A stretch of DNA of 64,000 nt from contig NZ_JAMZEA010000009.1 of NCBI RefSeq assembly GCF_024172125.1, positions 186,001-250,000 of the forward strand, written 5' to 3'. The first letter of the stretch is position 1, and each line of letters begins with the position of its first letter. The position numbers and the translations under genes are program-made. Shown here piece after piece: positions 37,701 through 46,831 of this stretch. This DNA comes from Actinomadura rupiterrae (GTDB lineage: Bacteria; Actinomycetota; Actinomycetes; Streptosporangiales; Streptosporangiaceae). The notes under the pieces are model-generated. The model was not told the origin of the DNA and searched no databases. It worked only from the letters and a program-made list of their open reading frames with translations.

Positions 37701-38788
37701 CCGAAACCCTCAGCCTGCGCTCCTTGAACCGGGCCACGCTCGCGCGCCAGATGCTGCTGGCCCGGGAGGCCGTCCCGGTGGCCGAGGCGGTCGAGCGGCT
37801 CGGCGGCCTCCAGGCGCAGGAGCCCAAGCCGCCGTTCCTCGGCCTGTGGTCGCGGGTGGAGGGGTTCGGAACCGAGGATCTGCACGCCGCCGTCCATGAT
37901 CGGTCCGTGGTGCGGGCGACGTCCCTGCGCGGCACGCTGCACCTGATGTCGGCCGCCGACTACCGGGCCTTGCGGACGACGCTCCAGCCGATGCTGGACG
38001 GGGCGCTGAAGGTCCTCGGCGACCGCGCGGCGGGTCTCGACCGTCCGGCGGTCCTGGACGCGGCGCGCCGCCACCTCTCCGGCGGCCCGCGCACCTTCAA
38101 CGAGCTCCGCGCCCTCCTCCAGGAGGACTTCCCGGAGGTCAACGACCGGGCGCTCGGTTACGCCGTCCGGATGTGGCTGCCGCTGGCGATGGTCCCGACG
38201 GACGACCGCTGGGGGTTCCCGCGCACCGCGTCCTTCACCCTCGCGGACACCTGGCTCGACGCGCCGATCTCGGACGTCCCCGACGACGAGGCCCTGGTCC
38301 TGCGGTACCTGGCCGCTTTCGGCCCCGCCACGGCGACGGACGCGCAGACCTGGTCGGGCGTTCCGACCTGCGGGGCGGCGCTGGAGCGGCTGCGTCCAAA
38401 GCTGCGGACGTTCCAGGACGAGCGTGGACGCGAGCTGTTCGACCTGCCCGACGCACCGCGCCCGCACGAGGACGTCCCCGCTCCGGCGCGTTTCCTTCCC
38501 GAGTTCGACAACCTCGTCCTCGCCCATGCCGACCGGCGGCGCATCATCTCGGATGCGAACCGTCCGCTCCTCACTACCAAGAACCTGCGCGTCCGGGCGG
38601 TCTTCCTATGGGACGGCTTCGCAGCCGGACTTTGGGAGCTTGACCGTAAGCGGAAGACCGCAACTCTTCGGTTGCGTCCCTTCGAGCCACTTCCCCGCGA
38701 TGCCATCACCGCCCTGAGCGCCGAAGGCGAATCCCTGCTGCGCTTCGCCGAACCGGACGCCACAGAGCACCAGATCGACGTCGCATGA
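37697..38788 (+). CDS. AlkZ-like winged-helix DNA glycosylase
   Basis: 363 aa HTH_42 family (AlkZ/YcaQ). The catalytic-site region near residues 35-45 reads GGLQAQEPKPPFLGLW: Q-A-Q, the QxQ catalytic motif of AlkZ-type glycosylases (the AlkX/YcaQ branch has QxD). Other family blocks are VVRATSLRGTLHLMSAADY (about 75-93), ARFLPEFDNLVLAHADRRR and VRAVFLWDGFAAGLWEL near the end. AlkZ unhooks interstrand crosslinks and bulky alkyl adducts, often as self-resistance in antibiotic producers. ATG 37697 overlaps the LtrA stop. No biosynthetic cluster is in this window, so it is likely a housekeeping AlkZ-like member. Confidence 0.8.
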   Translation: MTETLSLRSLNRATLARQMLLAREAVPVAEAVERLGGLQAQEPKPPFLGLWSRVEGFGTEDLHAAVHDRSVVRATSLRGTLHLMSAADYRALRTTLQPMLDGALKVLGDRAAGLDRPAVLDAARRHLSGGPRTFNELRALLQEDFPEVNDRALGYAVRMWLPLAMVPTDDRWGFPRTASFTLADTWLDAPISDVPDDEALVLRYLAAFGPATATDAQTWSGVPTCGAALERLRPKLRTFQDERGRELFDLPDAPRPHEDVPAPARFLPEFDNLVLAHADRRRIISDANRPLLTTKNLRVRAVFLWDGFAAGLWELDRKRKTATLRLRPFEPLPRDAITALSAEGESLLRFAEPDATEHQIDVA

Positions 38789-39107
38789 GGGCGGGAGGCC
38801 GCCCGGCATCGATGCCACCGCCCGCGTGGTCACCGCGCCTGGGCGGTCACCGCCCGCGCGCGTCCCGACTCCAATAGTGATCAAGCCGAGACCTGGGCTG
38901 ATTGAAAGATCCACGAATTGGGCGCAAGCTGTCTGGGTCAACCCCGCGACAGTCCCATGACTCCTGGCGAGTTCAGACATGCCCCTAACACAGCGGTCCG
39001 CGCCGCAAGGCCCCGCAGCCGTGGCCGGCGCGGACTCCCACCCCGTCCTCTCCGCGCCGCCTGCCCCGGCCCGACGCCCCACCCCGTACCGCCGACAGGA
39101 CGCGACA
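38789..39107. other. Gene-free interval
   Basis: About 320 bases between the AlkZ-like gene and a small gene. I see no coding frame with actinobacterial third-position bias, no repeat and no clear promoter; only the RBS GACAGGA just before 39108. Confidence 0.5.
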
Positions 39108-39380
39108 ATGTTCGAGATCTGGGAGACAGGCGAGCCACCGCGGCGCATCACCGAGGCCGGCAGTCTCGAGATCGCGCTGGAGAAGGTCGACACGATGTGC
39201 CGCCTCCGCCATGACCAGGCGGTCGCCCACGTCGGTCAGCCGCGCGAGCACTACCGCTTCGAGATCCGCGACCCGCTCGGCCGCGCCCTCGCCCGGCTCA
39301 CCTACGCGCCCGACACGACCCGCGAGTACCAGAGCGTCGTCGTCGAGGAGCTCCGCGGGGACGGCTCCGCCGCTTCCTGA
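39108..39380 (+). CDS. Small acidic hypothetical protein
   Basis: 90 aa soluble protein starting MFEIWETGEPPRRITEAGS. No family recognised. Charged with a likely alpha-beta pattern (LEIALEKVDTMCRLRHDQAV; HYRFEIRDPLGRALARLTY). ATG 39108 has AGGA 8 bases upstream; the longer in-frame reading from 38979 starts in low-complexity sequence. Closed by a terminator with a U tract. Confidence 0.7.
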   Translation: MFEIWETGEPPRRITEAGSLEIALEKVDTMCRLRHDQAVAHVGQPREHYRFEIRDPLGRALARLTYAPDTTREYQSVVVEELRGDGSAAS

Positions 39381-39396
39381 CCCTTCCACCCCTTCC

Positions 39397-39433
39397 AGCC
39401 GCCCGGTCCCGTCGGCCCGGGCGGCTGCTTTTT
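39397..39433 (+). terminator. Rho-independent terminator
   Basis: 10-bp stem AGCCGCCCGG / CCGGGCGGCT, 10-base loop, then GCTTTTT. Confidence 0.85.
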
Positions 39434-39578
39434 CCCGCCACTCCGCGCCCAGAACGTGACGGGTGCCACAGTTGTCCGGGGTCGCGCCACACAAGATCAA
39501 GGCGAGAGGGTGCTGAAACCGGCCTCCTGCCTGGGATGGGCGCGTTCTGTGGTTGTTCCGTGACAGGATGCGGGAGGA

Positions 39579-40904
39579 GTGAGTGGGGAGGAGCGAAGGG
39601 TGCCTGATTCGCGGCGCTGGCGGCATGCATCGCACTCGTGCGGGCGCGGGGCGGGCCATCCGGACCAGGCCGCGTCGGCGCGCGACACCGCCGAACGGCT
39701 GATCGACGCCGCGCTCGACGCCCTCGCCCTGGACGACGCGTCCACCTGGTCCCGGTGCGTCGAGCGGCTCTCCGACGTCCAGGACGACCCCCGGATCGTT
39801 GACCTGGCGCTCATCCGCACCCTCCGGGGCTCGGTCCGGACGGCCTGGGAGCGCGGCTGGCTGCCGTCCGACCTGGCCCGCCACTCCGCGCGCGAGCTGA
39901 CCGTCCGGCACCGCTCGCTCCTGGTGGACGCCATCGCCGACGAGATGCGCACCTACAGCGCCGCGACCGTGGATTCGCGGTGGCGCGCCCAACTGGAGGC
40001 CCTGAGCGCGGACGTCTGGTGGGCGTCCGACGACGACCGCCTGGAATCCTGGCGCGCCCGCGAGGACGTCTCCGCTTCGGTCTGCGTGGCGTCCGTCCTC
40101 GAACTGCTGCGCTTGCTGGCCGTCCTACCGCGGCTGGCGATGATCGGGCCTCCGCCGGGTTCTGCTGTGCGGAACGAGGCGTCCCGTAGGCGAGCCGCTT
40201 CTGCCGCACCGGACCAGCGGATGCTGAGCAAAGTGCGCGCGCTGTTGGCCAAGGCCGAGTCAACGGAGTTCCCGGAAGAAGCCGAGGCGCTGAGCGCGCG
40301 CGCCCAGGAACTCATCACGAAACACTCGATCGACCACGCCCTGCTAGCCGCCTCCGAGGACGGCCCTACAGGCCCGGACGGCTGCCGCATCCCGGTAGAC
40401 GCCCCCTATGAGTCGCCCAAGGCCGTCCTACTGACGGTGGTCGCAGAGGCCAACCGCTGCCGCGCGGTATGGCACCGGGAACTGGGCCTGTCCACCGTCC
40501 TGGGATTTTCGGCAGACCTGGCCGCCACGGAGATGCTCTTCACCTCCCTGTTGGTGCAGGCCACCTCGGCGATGGTTCGGGCCGGCTCCCACCAGGACAA
40601 CCTGGGCCGTTCCCGGACGCGCTCCTTCCGCCACGCCTTCCTCAACGCCTACGCGGCCCGCATCGGCGAGCGCCTCCACGCCGCCAGCACCCGGGCCACC
40701 CGCGAAGCCGCCGCGAACCAGAACCTCCTGCCCGTCCTGTCCGCCCGCGAAGAAGCCGTCGACCAAGCCGTGAGCGACCTCTTCCCCGCCCTCACCCGAG
40801 GCCGCACCCGCCGCGTCACCAACTACGAAGGCTGGGTCGCCGGCCGAGCCGCCGCCGACCTCGCCGCCCTCCACGCGAACGACCAAATCTCCACCCCGTC
40901 CTAA
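39579..40904 (+). CDS. DUF2786 protein
   Basis: 441 aa. The DUF2786 signature KVRALLAKAESTEFPEEAEALSARAQELITKHSID is at about residues 210-245. The remaining parts are helical: residues 30-160 conserved-looking in related proteins (AARDTAERLIDAALDALAL; LTVRHRSLLVDAIADEMRTY), and 270-400 with NRCRAVWHRELGLSTVLGFS and GRSRTRSFRHAFLNAYAARIGERL. DUF2786 proteins are common in actinobacteria and phages; function unknown. GTG 39579 (GGGAGGA upstream) or GTG 39600 (GGAGG upstream) are both plausible. Confidence 0.82.
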   Translation: MSGEERRVPDSRRWRHASHSCGRGAGHPDQAASARDTAERLIDAALDALALDDASTWSRCVERLSDVQDDPRIVDLALIRTLRGSVRTAWERGWLPSDLARHSARELTVRHRSLLVDAIADEMRTYSAATVDSRWRAQLEALSADVWWASDDDRLESWRAREDVSASVCVASVLELLRLLAVLPRLAMIGPPPGSAVRNEASRRRAASAAPDQRMLSKVRALLAKAESTEFPEEAEALSARAQELITKHSIDHALLAASEDGPTGPDGCRIPVDAPYESPKAVLLTVVAEANRCRAVWHRELGLSTVLGFSADLAATEMLFTSLLVQATSAMVRAGSHQDNLGRSRTRSFRHAFLNAYAARIGERLHAASTRATREAAANQNLLPVLSAREEAVDQAVSDLFPALTRGRTRRVTNYEGWVAGRAAADLAALHANDQISTPS

Positions 40905-41559
40905 CCCCTCCCCACAACAACTACCGCACAACCTCGACACCGCATCCCCCCACGAACGCCCAGACGCGCCCACATCTTCACGCCGCGCCACCTCGTGCGC
41001 CCTGACATCCCCGGCGGCCTACCGCCGCACCGCCCGCGAGCCCTGACGCCGCTCCGCGAGCTTGACGATCCGCCACCCCGCACGCCCAAACGCTCCGGCG
41101 GCCGGACGCCACGTCGCCCTGTGCGCCCTGTTGCCCCCCGGCAGCCTGACGCCGCGCCACCCCGCGAGCCCAGACGCCCCCACGGCTTCACGCCGCGTCA
41201 CCTTGTGCGCGCTGACGCTCCGGTGGTCGGACGCCGCGTCGACCTGTGCGTCCTGATGCTCCTCGCCCCGCGCGGCCTCACTCCGCGCCCAGCCGCCTTT
41301 CGGCGACTCCTCCCCGTAACCGCTCTCGGCGGCTCCTCCCCGTGATCGTCCGCCCGGAGCCCGCGGCGGAACCTCAACGCTCCCGGTCTCCCCAGACCCG
41401 AAACGCCCCCACAACCGACGATCAGCCCGTCACCTCGGCCCCAATGGCCCGGATCCGGCCTTCACTTGGGGCGACTCCACGCGCCTGGCTCCATCGGCAG
41501 GTCGCGGGAAGCCGATGCGCCCTCTCAGGGAAGGCGACGGCCGCGTCGGCTCGGTTCGG
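40905..41559. repeat. Decayed ~42-bp GC-rich repeat block
   Basis: Gene-free. From about 40975 to 41300 variants of a unit around GACGCCGCGYCACCTYGTGCG then CSCTGACGCTCCGGYGG recur irregularly (examples at 40985, 41110, 41195, 41237). Too diverged for an exact period. Confidence 0.5.
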
Positions 41560-41775
41560 TCAGCTGCTCTTCTTGCGCCGGGTGTTGCCGCCGCGCCCGC
41601 GCAGCGGGACGCCGGCCTCCTTGAGCACGTTGTAGATGAAGCCGTAGGACCGTCCGGTCTCGGCGGCCAGGTCACGGATGCTCTCGCCGCCGGCGTACCG
41701 GGGCGCGAGCTCCGCGGCCAGCTTGGTGCGCTCGGCACCGGTCACGCGGGTGCCCCTCGACAGAGTGCGGGTCAC
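41560..41775 (-). CDS. Small actinobacterial helix-turn-helix protein
   Basis: 71 aa. MTRTLSRGTRVTGAERTKLA then DLAAETGRSYGFIYNVLKEAGVPLRGRGGNTRRKKSS: a short helix-turn-helix (residues about 34-53) with a very basic C-tail. Proteins of this kind, about 70-75 aa, are conserved across actinobacteria and are likely nucleoid or developmental DNA-binding proteins; the role is not established. GTG 41775 is chosen: AGGAGG lies exactly 5 bases before it. Confidence 0.82.
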   Translation of the reverse strand: MTRTLSRGTRVTGAERTKLAAELAPRYAGGESIRDLAAETGRSYGFIYNVLKEAGVPLRGRGGNTRRKKSS

Positions 41776-41988
41776 GGTTACCTCCTGGATGACGATCGTG
41801 CCGTGCGACGGGGGAAGTCCCCGCAGTTCACAGCAGTGATGATCTACCCCAACGTACACATTCCCCGCAAACCGGTCGCCACTCCGCATGATTCGCCATG
41901 TTCTCGGCCACACGTGGTCGATTCCACGGCACCCGGCGTGTCGGAGTCGGACGAACCCCAATGATCAGCATCCCCCGGCCCTTCTCGA

Positions 41989-42014
41989 AGTTATCCACAG
42001 AACGGCGTTCGCCT
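41989..42014 (+). promoter_or_regulatory. 26-bp shared element (copy A) with DnaA-box-like core
   Basis: AGTTATCCACAGAACGGCG then TTCGCCT, 65 bases upstream of the ATG at 42080. Contains a perfect TTATCCACA. The same element is at 47682-47707 (minus) and 49983-50008. In this copy TATCGT follows TTATCC after 17 bases, a promoter-like spacing. Confidence 0.7.
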
Positions 42015-42079
42015 ATCGTCGGAGCGGGCCCGGCTAGGACGCTGGAGGCGGCTCACCCGTTCCCGAAAGGACAGCCGCC

Positions 42080-43075
42080 ATGACCGACACCGTCGTCACC
42101 CTGCCCGTCCCCGCCACCACGACGTCCCGCTTCGTCGTTGCGGCCGCGAAGCTCCCCGCCGACCTGGTCAACCTGGTCAAGGAGCAGGCGGACGGCGCCT
42201 TCGCCGACCACCTCGGCAGCCGCCTCGGCACCCCGCAGCTGGAGATCACCAACGAGGACGCCACCTGGTACCGCTGGGACCCCACCAAGATCAAGGCGCC
42301 GGACCCCGAGCACGCCGCGGCCGAAACCGGCCTGCGCACCGCCGCCCGCATCGCCCTCGTCACGACCTGCGCCCCGATCACCGACCAGCCCCGCGCCGTC
42401 CAGGTCGCCCGCTCCGCCGCCTACACCCTCGCCCGGCTGACCGGCGGCGTCGTCGCCGACATGGTCACCGGCCACATCCTCTGGGCCCCCACGTCGAGCA
42501 CCATCCCGCGCCCCGGCCCCAACGAGCGCCCCCGCTTCGTCCTCGGCGACCACTGGCTGGGCGACGTCCTCCCGCCCTACCGCGCGAACGGCCGCTGCAC
42601 CGCCCCCGACCCGCGCCTCGACCCCGAAGGCGTCAACGCCTGCGCCTGCGTCCGCCTCAGAACCCGCGGCCTCCGCCGCTTCGGCCTCCCCGAGCTCGAA
42701 ATCGCGAACGTCGCCTGCCCGCACGACCTCCCCGCCCTCAACGTCCTCCGCACCACCGCCCGCCGCCTCCTCACCGACCTCTGGTCCTGGCTCGCCACCG
42801 GCCCCGCCGACCGCACCCGGACCCTCCCGGCCGACCTCGCCATCACCCCGGCCGACTTCGACGCCTACTGGGGCGCCACATCACTCTCCGCCAACCCCAC
42901 GACCGCTTTCCCCCTCCACCTGACCCCACGCAGCGCCCACCTCCTGGCAGTCGGCCCACCCCCGACCCACGAGGGCACCATCAATGACTGGCTCCTCTCC
43001 CCCGCCCTCCCACCCGAAATGCGCACCGTCCTAGCAGCCCCCTCAACCCCCCACTCCCCCCACCTAGCCGCCTAA
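42080..43075 (+). CDS. Paralogue A of an unrecognised protein family
   Basis: 331 aa, soluble. I do not know the family. A clear paralogue is at 50073-51002: both share a WDxTKI block near residue 66, AR(S/A)AAxxLxxxT(G/D)G, a Cys cluster CACVRLRTRGLRRFGLPEL (here) / CACLQLCTRGMQRLGLPEL (there), NVLR(T/S)..RRLL and a YWG motif near the C-terminus (ADFDAYWG here). The pair C-A-C with other Cys could bind a metal. Its upstream region carries the 26-bp TTATCCACA element, as does its paralogue's. Strongly GC-rich third positions, so it is a native gene. ATG 42080 has AAAGGA upstream. Confidence 0.75.
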   Translation: MTDTVVTLPVPATTTSRFVVAAAKLPADLVNLVKEQADGAFADHLGSRLGTPQLEITNEDATWYRWDPTKIKAPDPEHAAAETGLRTAARIALVTTCAPITDQPRAVQVARSAAYTLARLTGGVVADMVTGHILWAPTSSTIPRPGPNERPRFVLGDHWLGDVLPPYRANGRCTAPDPRLDPEGVNACACVRLRTRGLRRFGLPELEIANVACPHDLPALNVLRTTARRLLTDLWSWLATGPADRTRTLPADLAITPADFDAYWGATSLSANPTTAFPLHLTPRSAHLLAVGPPPTHEGTINDWLLSPALPPEMRTVLAAPSTPHSPHLAA

Positions 43076-44565
43076 CCCGCCCAGCCGCCTAACCTCGCCC
43101 CAAACCCCAGGCCCACCCCACTCCCCGCCAGCGCCCTGCCCGAACCTACGAACCTGCCAGCACCCGAACGCGGAGGCGCCCGACCTGGAACCCACAGCCC
43201 GCCACCGCTGAGAGGACAAAGATCACCTCAATCACAAACGCTCGGACCCGCCAACGCGAAAGCCCGCCGTCCCTCCAACTCCATCTCCATGCCCCACAAG
43301 CCCACCACTCCGCAGATTCCACGCCGCGAACCTCACGCCAGGCGCGCCTGGCAACATCGCATGCCCGCAGATTCGACCGACCTCGCGGGCGGTCTCCGCG
43401 TGCCGGGCAACGGAAGTCGTCCGGTATCCGGAGCCCTCGCGGGGCGGTTCCGGCGTGCGAGGGGGAGCGCGGCTCGTGCCGTGGCGTCCTCAGCCTCCAC
43501 GCGCGACCGGGAGTGCGGGAACTCTGTGCCGATTGCGGGCTTGATGGCGGAAGCTTCGTCGCGTGCGCGGGCACGAGGGCTACTCGTTCACCACCACCCT
43601 CGACAGCCCCGCAACCAGGTGCGTTGGGGTGCCGAACTGCGACTCCTAGACCTCAATCTCGACAACCTGCCACCTCCAGGAGCATGGGAATGACGGGGCG
43701 CTGTGGCGTCGCCGAGCCGTTCTCACGAACCGTCCACAACGTGCGCGAGGAGCGCAACAGAGGAAGTCTGGTGTTCGGGACCATCGCGGGACTATGCGGA
43801 TGTATGCAGAGAGCGCACCGGCCCAGAGGAAGGGCCGTCAGCGGCGGGGGTCTTCCCGAGTGCGTAGGGCACGTGTTGCCCGCTACATGGTTGATCTTGT
43901 TGCTGCGACACTCGCGGGGGAAAGAGGCATGCCGCCCCCAGAACCGTCCTCCCCTACGCGTGGCAGGACGGTCCGCGAGGGGCCCGGATGACGGGCTGCT
44001 CCGGCACACTCCCCGCGCACCGGGAATGTGCCGTCAGCACAGCGCGCTCTCAACCAACTCCGCGCGCACGGGAGACGGGGGTCACCGAGGACGGTGAAGC
44101 AGCTTGCGCAACACCCACTCCGCGCACGCAGGAGGCGCGGAGAGGAGGCGGGCCTGGCGACGCGGGAGGCTGACGGCATTGAGGACGTCTGACGGCATTG
44201 AGGATGTCTGACGGCATTGGGGATCCGCTATCCCGAAACGGGTGCCCAAGGGAAGAGGCGGACCCTATTCCCATGCGCCCTCTCTCAGCGCAGGCACCAC
44301 CTCCCGCAGGGGATGATCGCGTCATCGTCGGCCGTCACTCCATGGACACAGTGACCGAACTCGGCGAAGCAGCATGAGTCCGTGGGGACGGCGTGGCGGG
44401 GCGGTTTATGGCGAATGAAGAGGTTGTGTGCGGGTGACCGCTGGCCTTCCTTCGTCTGCGGGCCAACTCCGGCGGCATCAACTGTGACCAATGTTCAACG
44501 CTCCGTAGCCGAATTGACTACGATCGGCTTCCTGACGGTGACCACCGCGATCCCCCGGGGCGAAG
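43076..44565. other. 1.5-kb gene-poor interval with a 19-bp triplication
   Basis: No frame here has convincing actinobacterial codon bias. GC drops compared with neighbours from about 43500. At 44171-44223 there are three consecutive copies of TGACGGCATTGAGGAYGTC (the last truncated). A fragment near 43513-43640 reads LCADCGLDGGSFVACAG then stops being coherent, so it may be gene debris. No tRNA, terminator or promoter stands out. Confidence 0.5.
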
Positions 44566-46737
44566 ATGAACCGTTTCCTTGGAAAGCTGGGCCACGCGCG
44601 CCTCCCCGGCGGGCCGCCCCGCTGCACGTGCGGCCTTCTGAGTTGCACGGCCTTGGCAAGTGCGCTCTACCTCCCCACTCATGCCGCCAAGGCACCGCAC
44701 TTGCCCAGGACGACACCTCTGGCGAAGAGCACGATCAACGTCACGGAGTCTCCGGTCGGCGGCTCCCTTCCTACAACCTTCTCAAGGGCTCTCCACGCGC
44801 CGCGCTCACGCACAGCAACGCCGAGCGCGATGCGTCGGCCCTTCCCTGCCCCGGCTTTCTCAACTCCCGCCGTACTGCCGCCCGCCACAGCGACCTCACC
44901 GCAGTCGGGCGCAGTACTCGTGAACAACCTCGGCAGGGCGCTCCCCGCCCGACCGATGACCGCCGTTTCGAATGTCCCGCTCCCAACGTCGGCGAGCGCG
45001 GCGCTCCAGTCCGGCCTGAACGCGCCGCGGCAGCCACAGGCCCGCTCCGCGGCGAAGCTGCCGCGTGTCCCGACCCAACTCCACGCCGACGTTCCCTCAT
45101 CAGCGCGTGCTCCTTGGGCTCACTCGGCAGAGATGTCCCAGGCGCGACCCTCATCTCCCGCCCCCAGGACGACGCAGCCAACCCAGCGAGTCGCCTCCGC
45201 AGCACCCGACGTGGCGAGTCCGAGGCACCTGCAGATCTCAGCTCGTGCCCGCACAACGGATCCGGCCCTGAAACGCACGGGCGAGCCAACGCGTGCGGGT
45301 GCGCCGGCAGGGATCGACAGTCACCCCTCCCCTCCTTCTTTTCCTTCTCCGCAGCTGACGCCGGTGGCCCAAGTCCCGCGGGACGGGGTGCCCGCGGATC
45401 GCCCCGCTGGCCCTGCCAAGGAGCAGCCCGCCGACTTGATTCCGCGCCAGCGAATCCCGTCGTCTTCAACGCAACCGACCGCGTTGGCTCCCGTACCCAA
45501 GGACGCCCTGGTGGCCGGGCCGGAGGCGCCCGCCTTCCCTGGCAGCAGGCTGACTGGATCCGACTCCGAACGAGACGCGCATGTCCGAGACGTCCCTGCG
45601 CCCAGCGACAGGCGGCGGATGGCCTCGTCCACGGCGCGGAAGCCCGATCCGCGCGACGTGGTACCCATCGCCTGCTTCAAGCCCGAGTCGTACGGCGACT
45701 GGTACACCGCCCAGATGTGCCGAGCGGCCTGGGTTGCCGCATTGCGCGGGCAGATGCCGCTCCCGCAATCGGATCGGACGCCGGTTCACCACGCCGGACA
45801 CAGCAACGGAGGCTTCGGTGGCTCAGCCCGCAGGCCGACGAGCCCGCCCCCACAGGGACAGCTGGCGGACGACCCGGAAAAGCGCCCCAAAGCTGATGCT
45901 TCAGCGCGTCCGAGTCCTTCCGAACCGTCCATCCAACCGACGCCGAAACCCTCGGCATCACGACCGGCCCCTGCGGCACCCCACGCCGACAAGCAACGAT
46001 CTCTCACGAGCTCACTTCAACCCCTCCTCCTGCTCGGTCTGCTCCTCACCGCCGCAACCGCGGTCGGCTTCCCCTTCCGTCGCCGGATCTACGCGATCGC
46101 CGGCTCCTTCCTCTTTCCGCAACCCGGAATCGGCCTCGTCGACGACGAACCAGCCATGCGCTTCACCTACCGGCCGGCCATCGACCCGTTCGCGATCCCG
46201 CTGCTGGGGCTGACCGGCCCGGGCGCACCGACCACCGCGAGGGTCTTCACCCTGTCCGCGCTGGAGGAGTGCGCGGACACGGCCCTCGTCGTCATCCCTC
46301 GCGCCGACGCCACTGCGCTGTTCGGCCTCGCGGAGGACGAGCTGCTCGACGAACGGATCGAGCACCTCTTCATCCCCGGCAAGCTGGACTCGGCCCTGGC
46401 CTACATCGAGACCGAACTCGCCATCCGCCGCAACAACGGTTTCACCGGCGGACGCCGCCTGCTCCTCGTGGCCGACTGCGAGAAGGAAGCCGACCGGATC
46501 ATCGCTCTGCGAGCGCAGTACCCCTCGCAGATCTCCGCCGTCCTCCTGGGCGACTGGCCTGGCGACAGAGCGTCCGTGGACGACGACGGCCTGCTCTCCG
46601 CGCCCCCTTCTCTCACCGGTCACCTCCCGGAACGACTCCCCGCCGTCTCGCGCACCGAAGCCCGAGACCGCCTCCTCCACGCCCTCGGCCTGCGGCCGCA
46701 CCAGCCCCCTCCTCGCAAGCGGAACAAGACGTCCTAG
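44566..46737 (+). CDS. Large protein with disordered N-terminus, one membrane segment and a C-terminal domain
   Basis: 723 aa from ATG 44566. Residues 1-45 hold a hydrophobic segment (LLSCTALASALYLPTH) that might be a signal. Residues 50-480 are Pro/Ala/Ser/Thr/Arg-rich without repeats. Residues about 485-508 are a membrane helix (SSLQPLLLLGLLLTAATAVG) followed by basic FRRR, then a soluble domain of about 200 residues (RVFTLSALEECADTALVVIP, FTGGRRLLLVADCEKEADRI). No family recognised. The long N-tail uses weaker third-position bias than its neighbours, so the true start could be internal (for example ATG 45619), but the frame stays open throughout. Confidence 0.6.
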   Translation: MNRFLGKLGHARLPGGPPRCTCGLLSCTALASALYLPTHAAKAPHLPRTTPLAKSTINVTESPVGGSLPTTFSRALHAPRSRTATPSAMRRPFPAPAFSTPAVLPPATATSPQSGAVLVNNLGRALPARPMTAVSNVPLPTSASAALQSGLNAPRQPQARSAAKLPRVPTQLHADVPSSARAPWAHSAEMSQARPSSPAPRTTQPTQRVASAAPDVASPRHLQISARARTTDPALKRTGEPTRAGAPAGIDSHPSPPSFPSPQLTPVAQVPRDGVPADRPAGPAKEQPADLIPRQRIPSSSTQPTALAPVPKDALVAGPEAPAFPGSRLTGSDSERDAHVRDVPAPSDRRRMASSTARKPDPRDVVPIACFKPESYGDWYTAQMCRAAWVAALRGQMPLPQSDRTPVHHAGHSNGGFGGSARRPTSPPPQGQLADDPEKRPKADASARPSPSEPSIQPTPKPSASRPAPAAPHADKQRSLTSSLQPLLLLGLLLTAATAVGFPFRRRIYAIAGSFLFPQPGIGLVDDEPAMRFTYRPAIDPFAIPLLGLTGPGAPTTARVFTLSALEECADTALVVIPRADATALFGLAEDELLDERIEHLFIPGKLDSALAYIETELAIRRNNGFTGGRRLLLVADCEKEADRIIALRAQYPSQISAVLLGDWPGDRASVDDDGLLSAPPSLTGHLPERLPAVSRTEARDRLLHALGLRPHQPPPRKRNKTS

Positions 46738-46831
46738 CCTCCGCCCGCCGCTCCCAGTTCCGGCAGGACCTCGCGAGAGTGCATGCTTCGCGGCTTGGCA
46801 TGGCAGCCGGGCCCGGGGCTGGGCAGGTTGA

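Noticed and set aside
43513..44097. Possible gene reading LCADCGLDGGSFVACAG
   Set aside because: The coherent part breaks off after about 20 residues and two other frames take over; no RBS and weak third-position bias, so debris at best.
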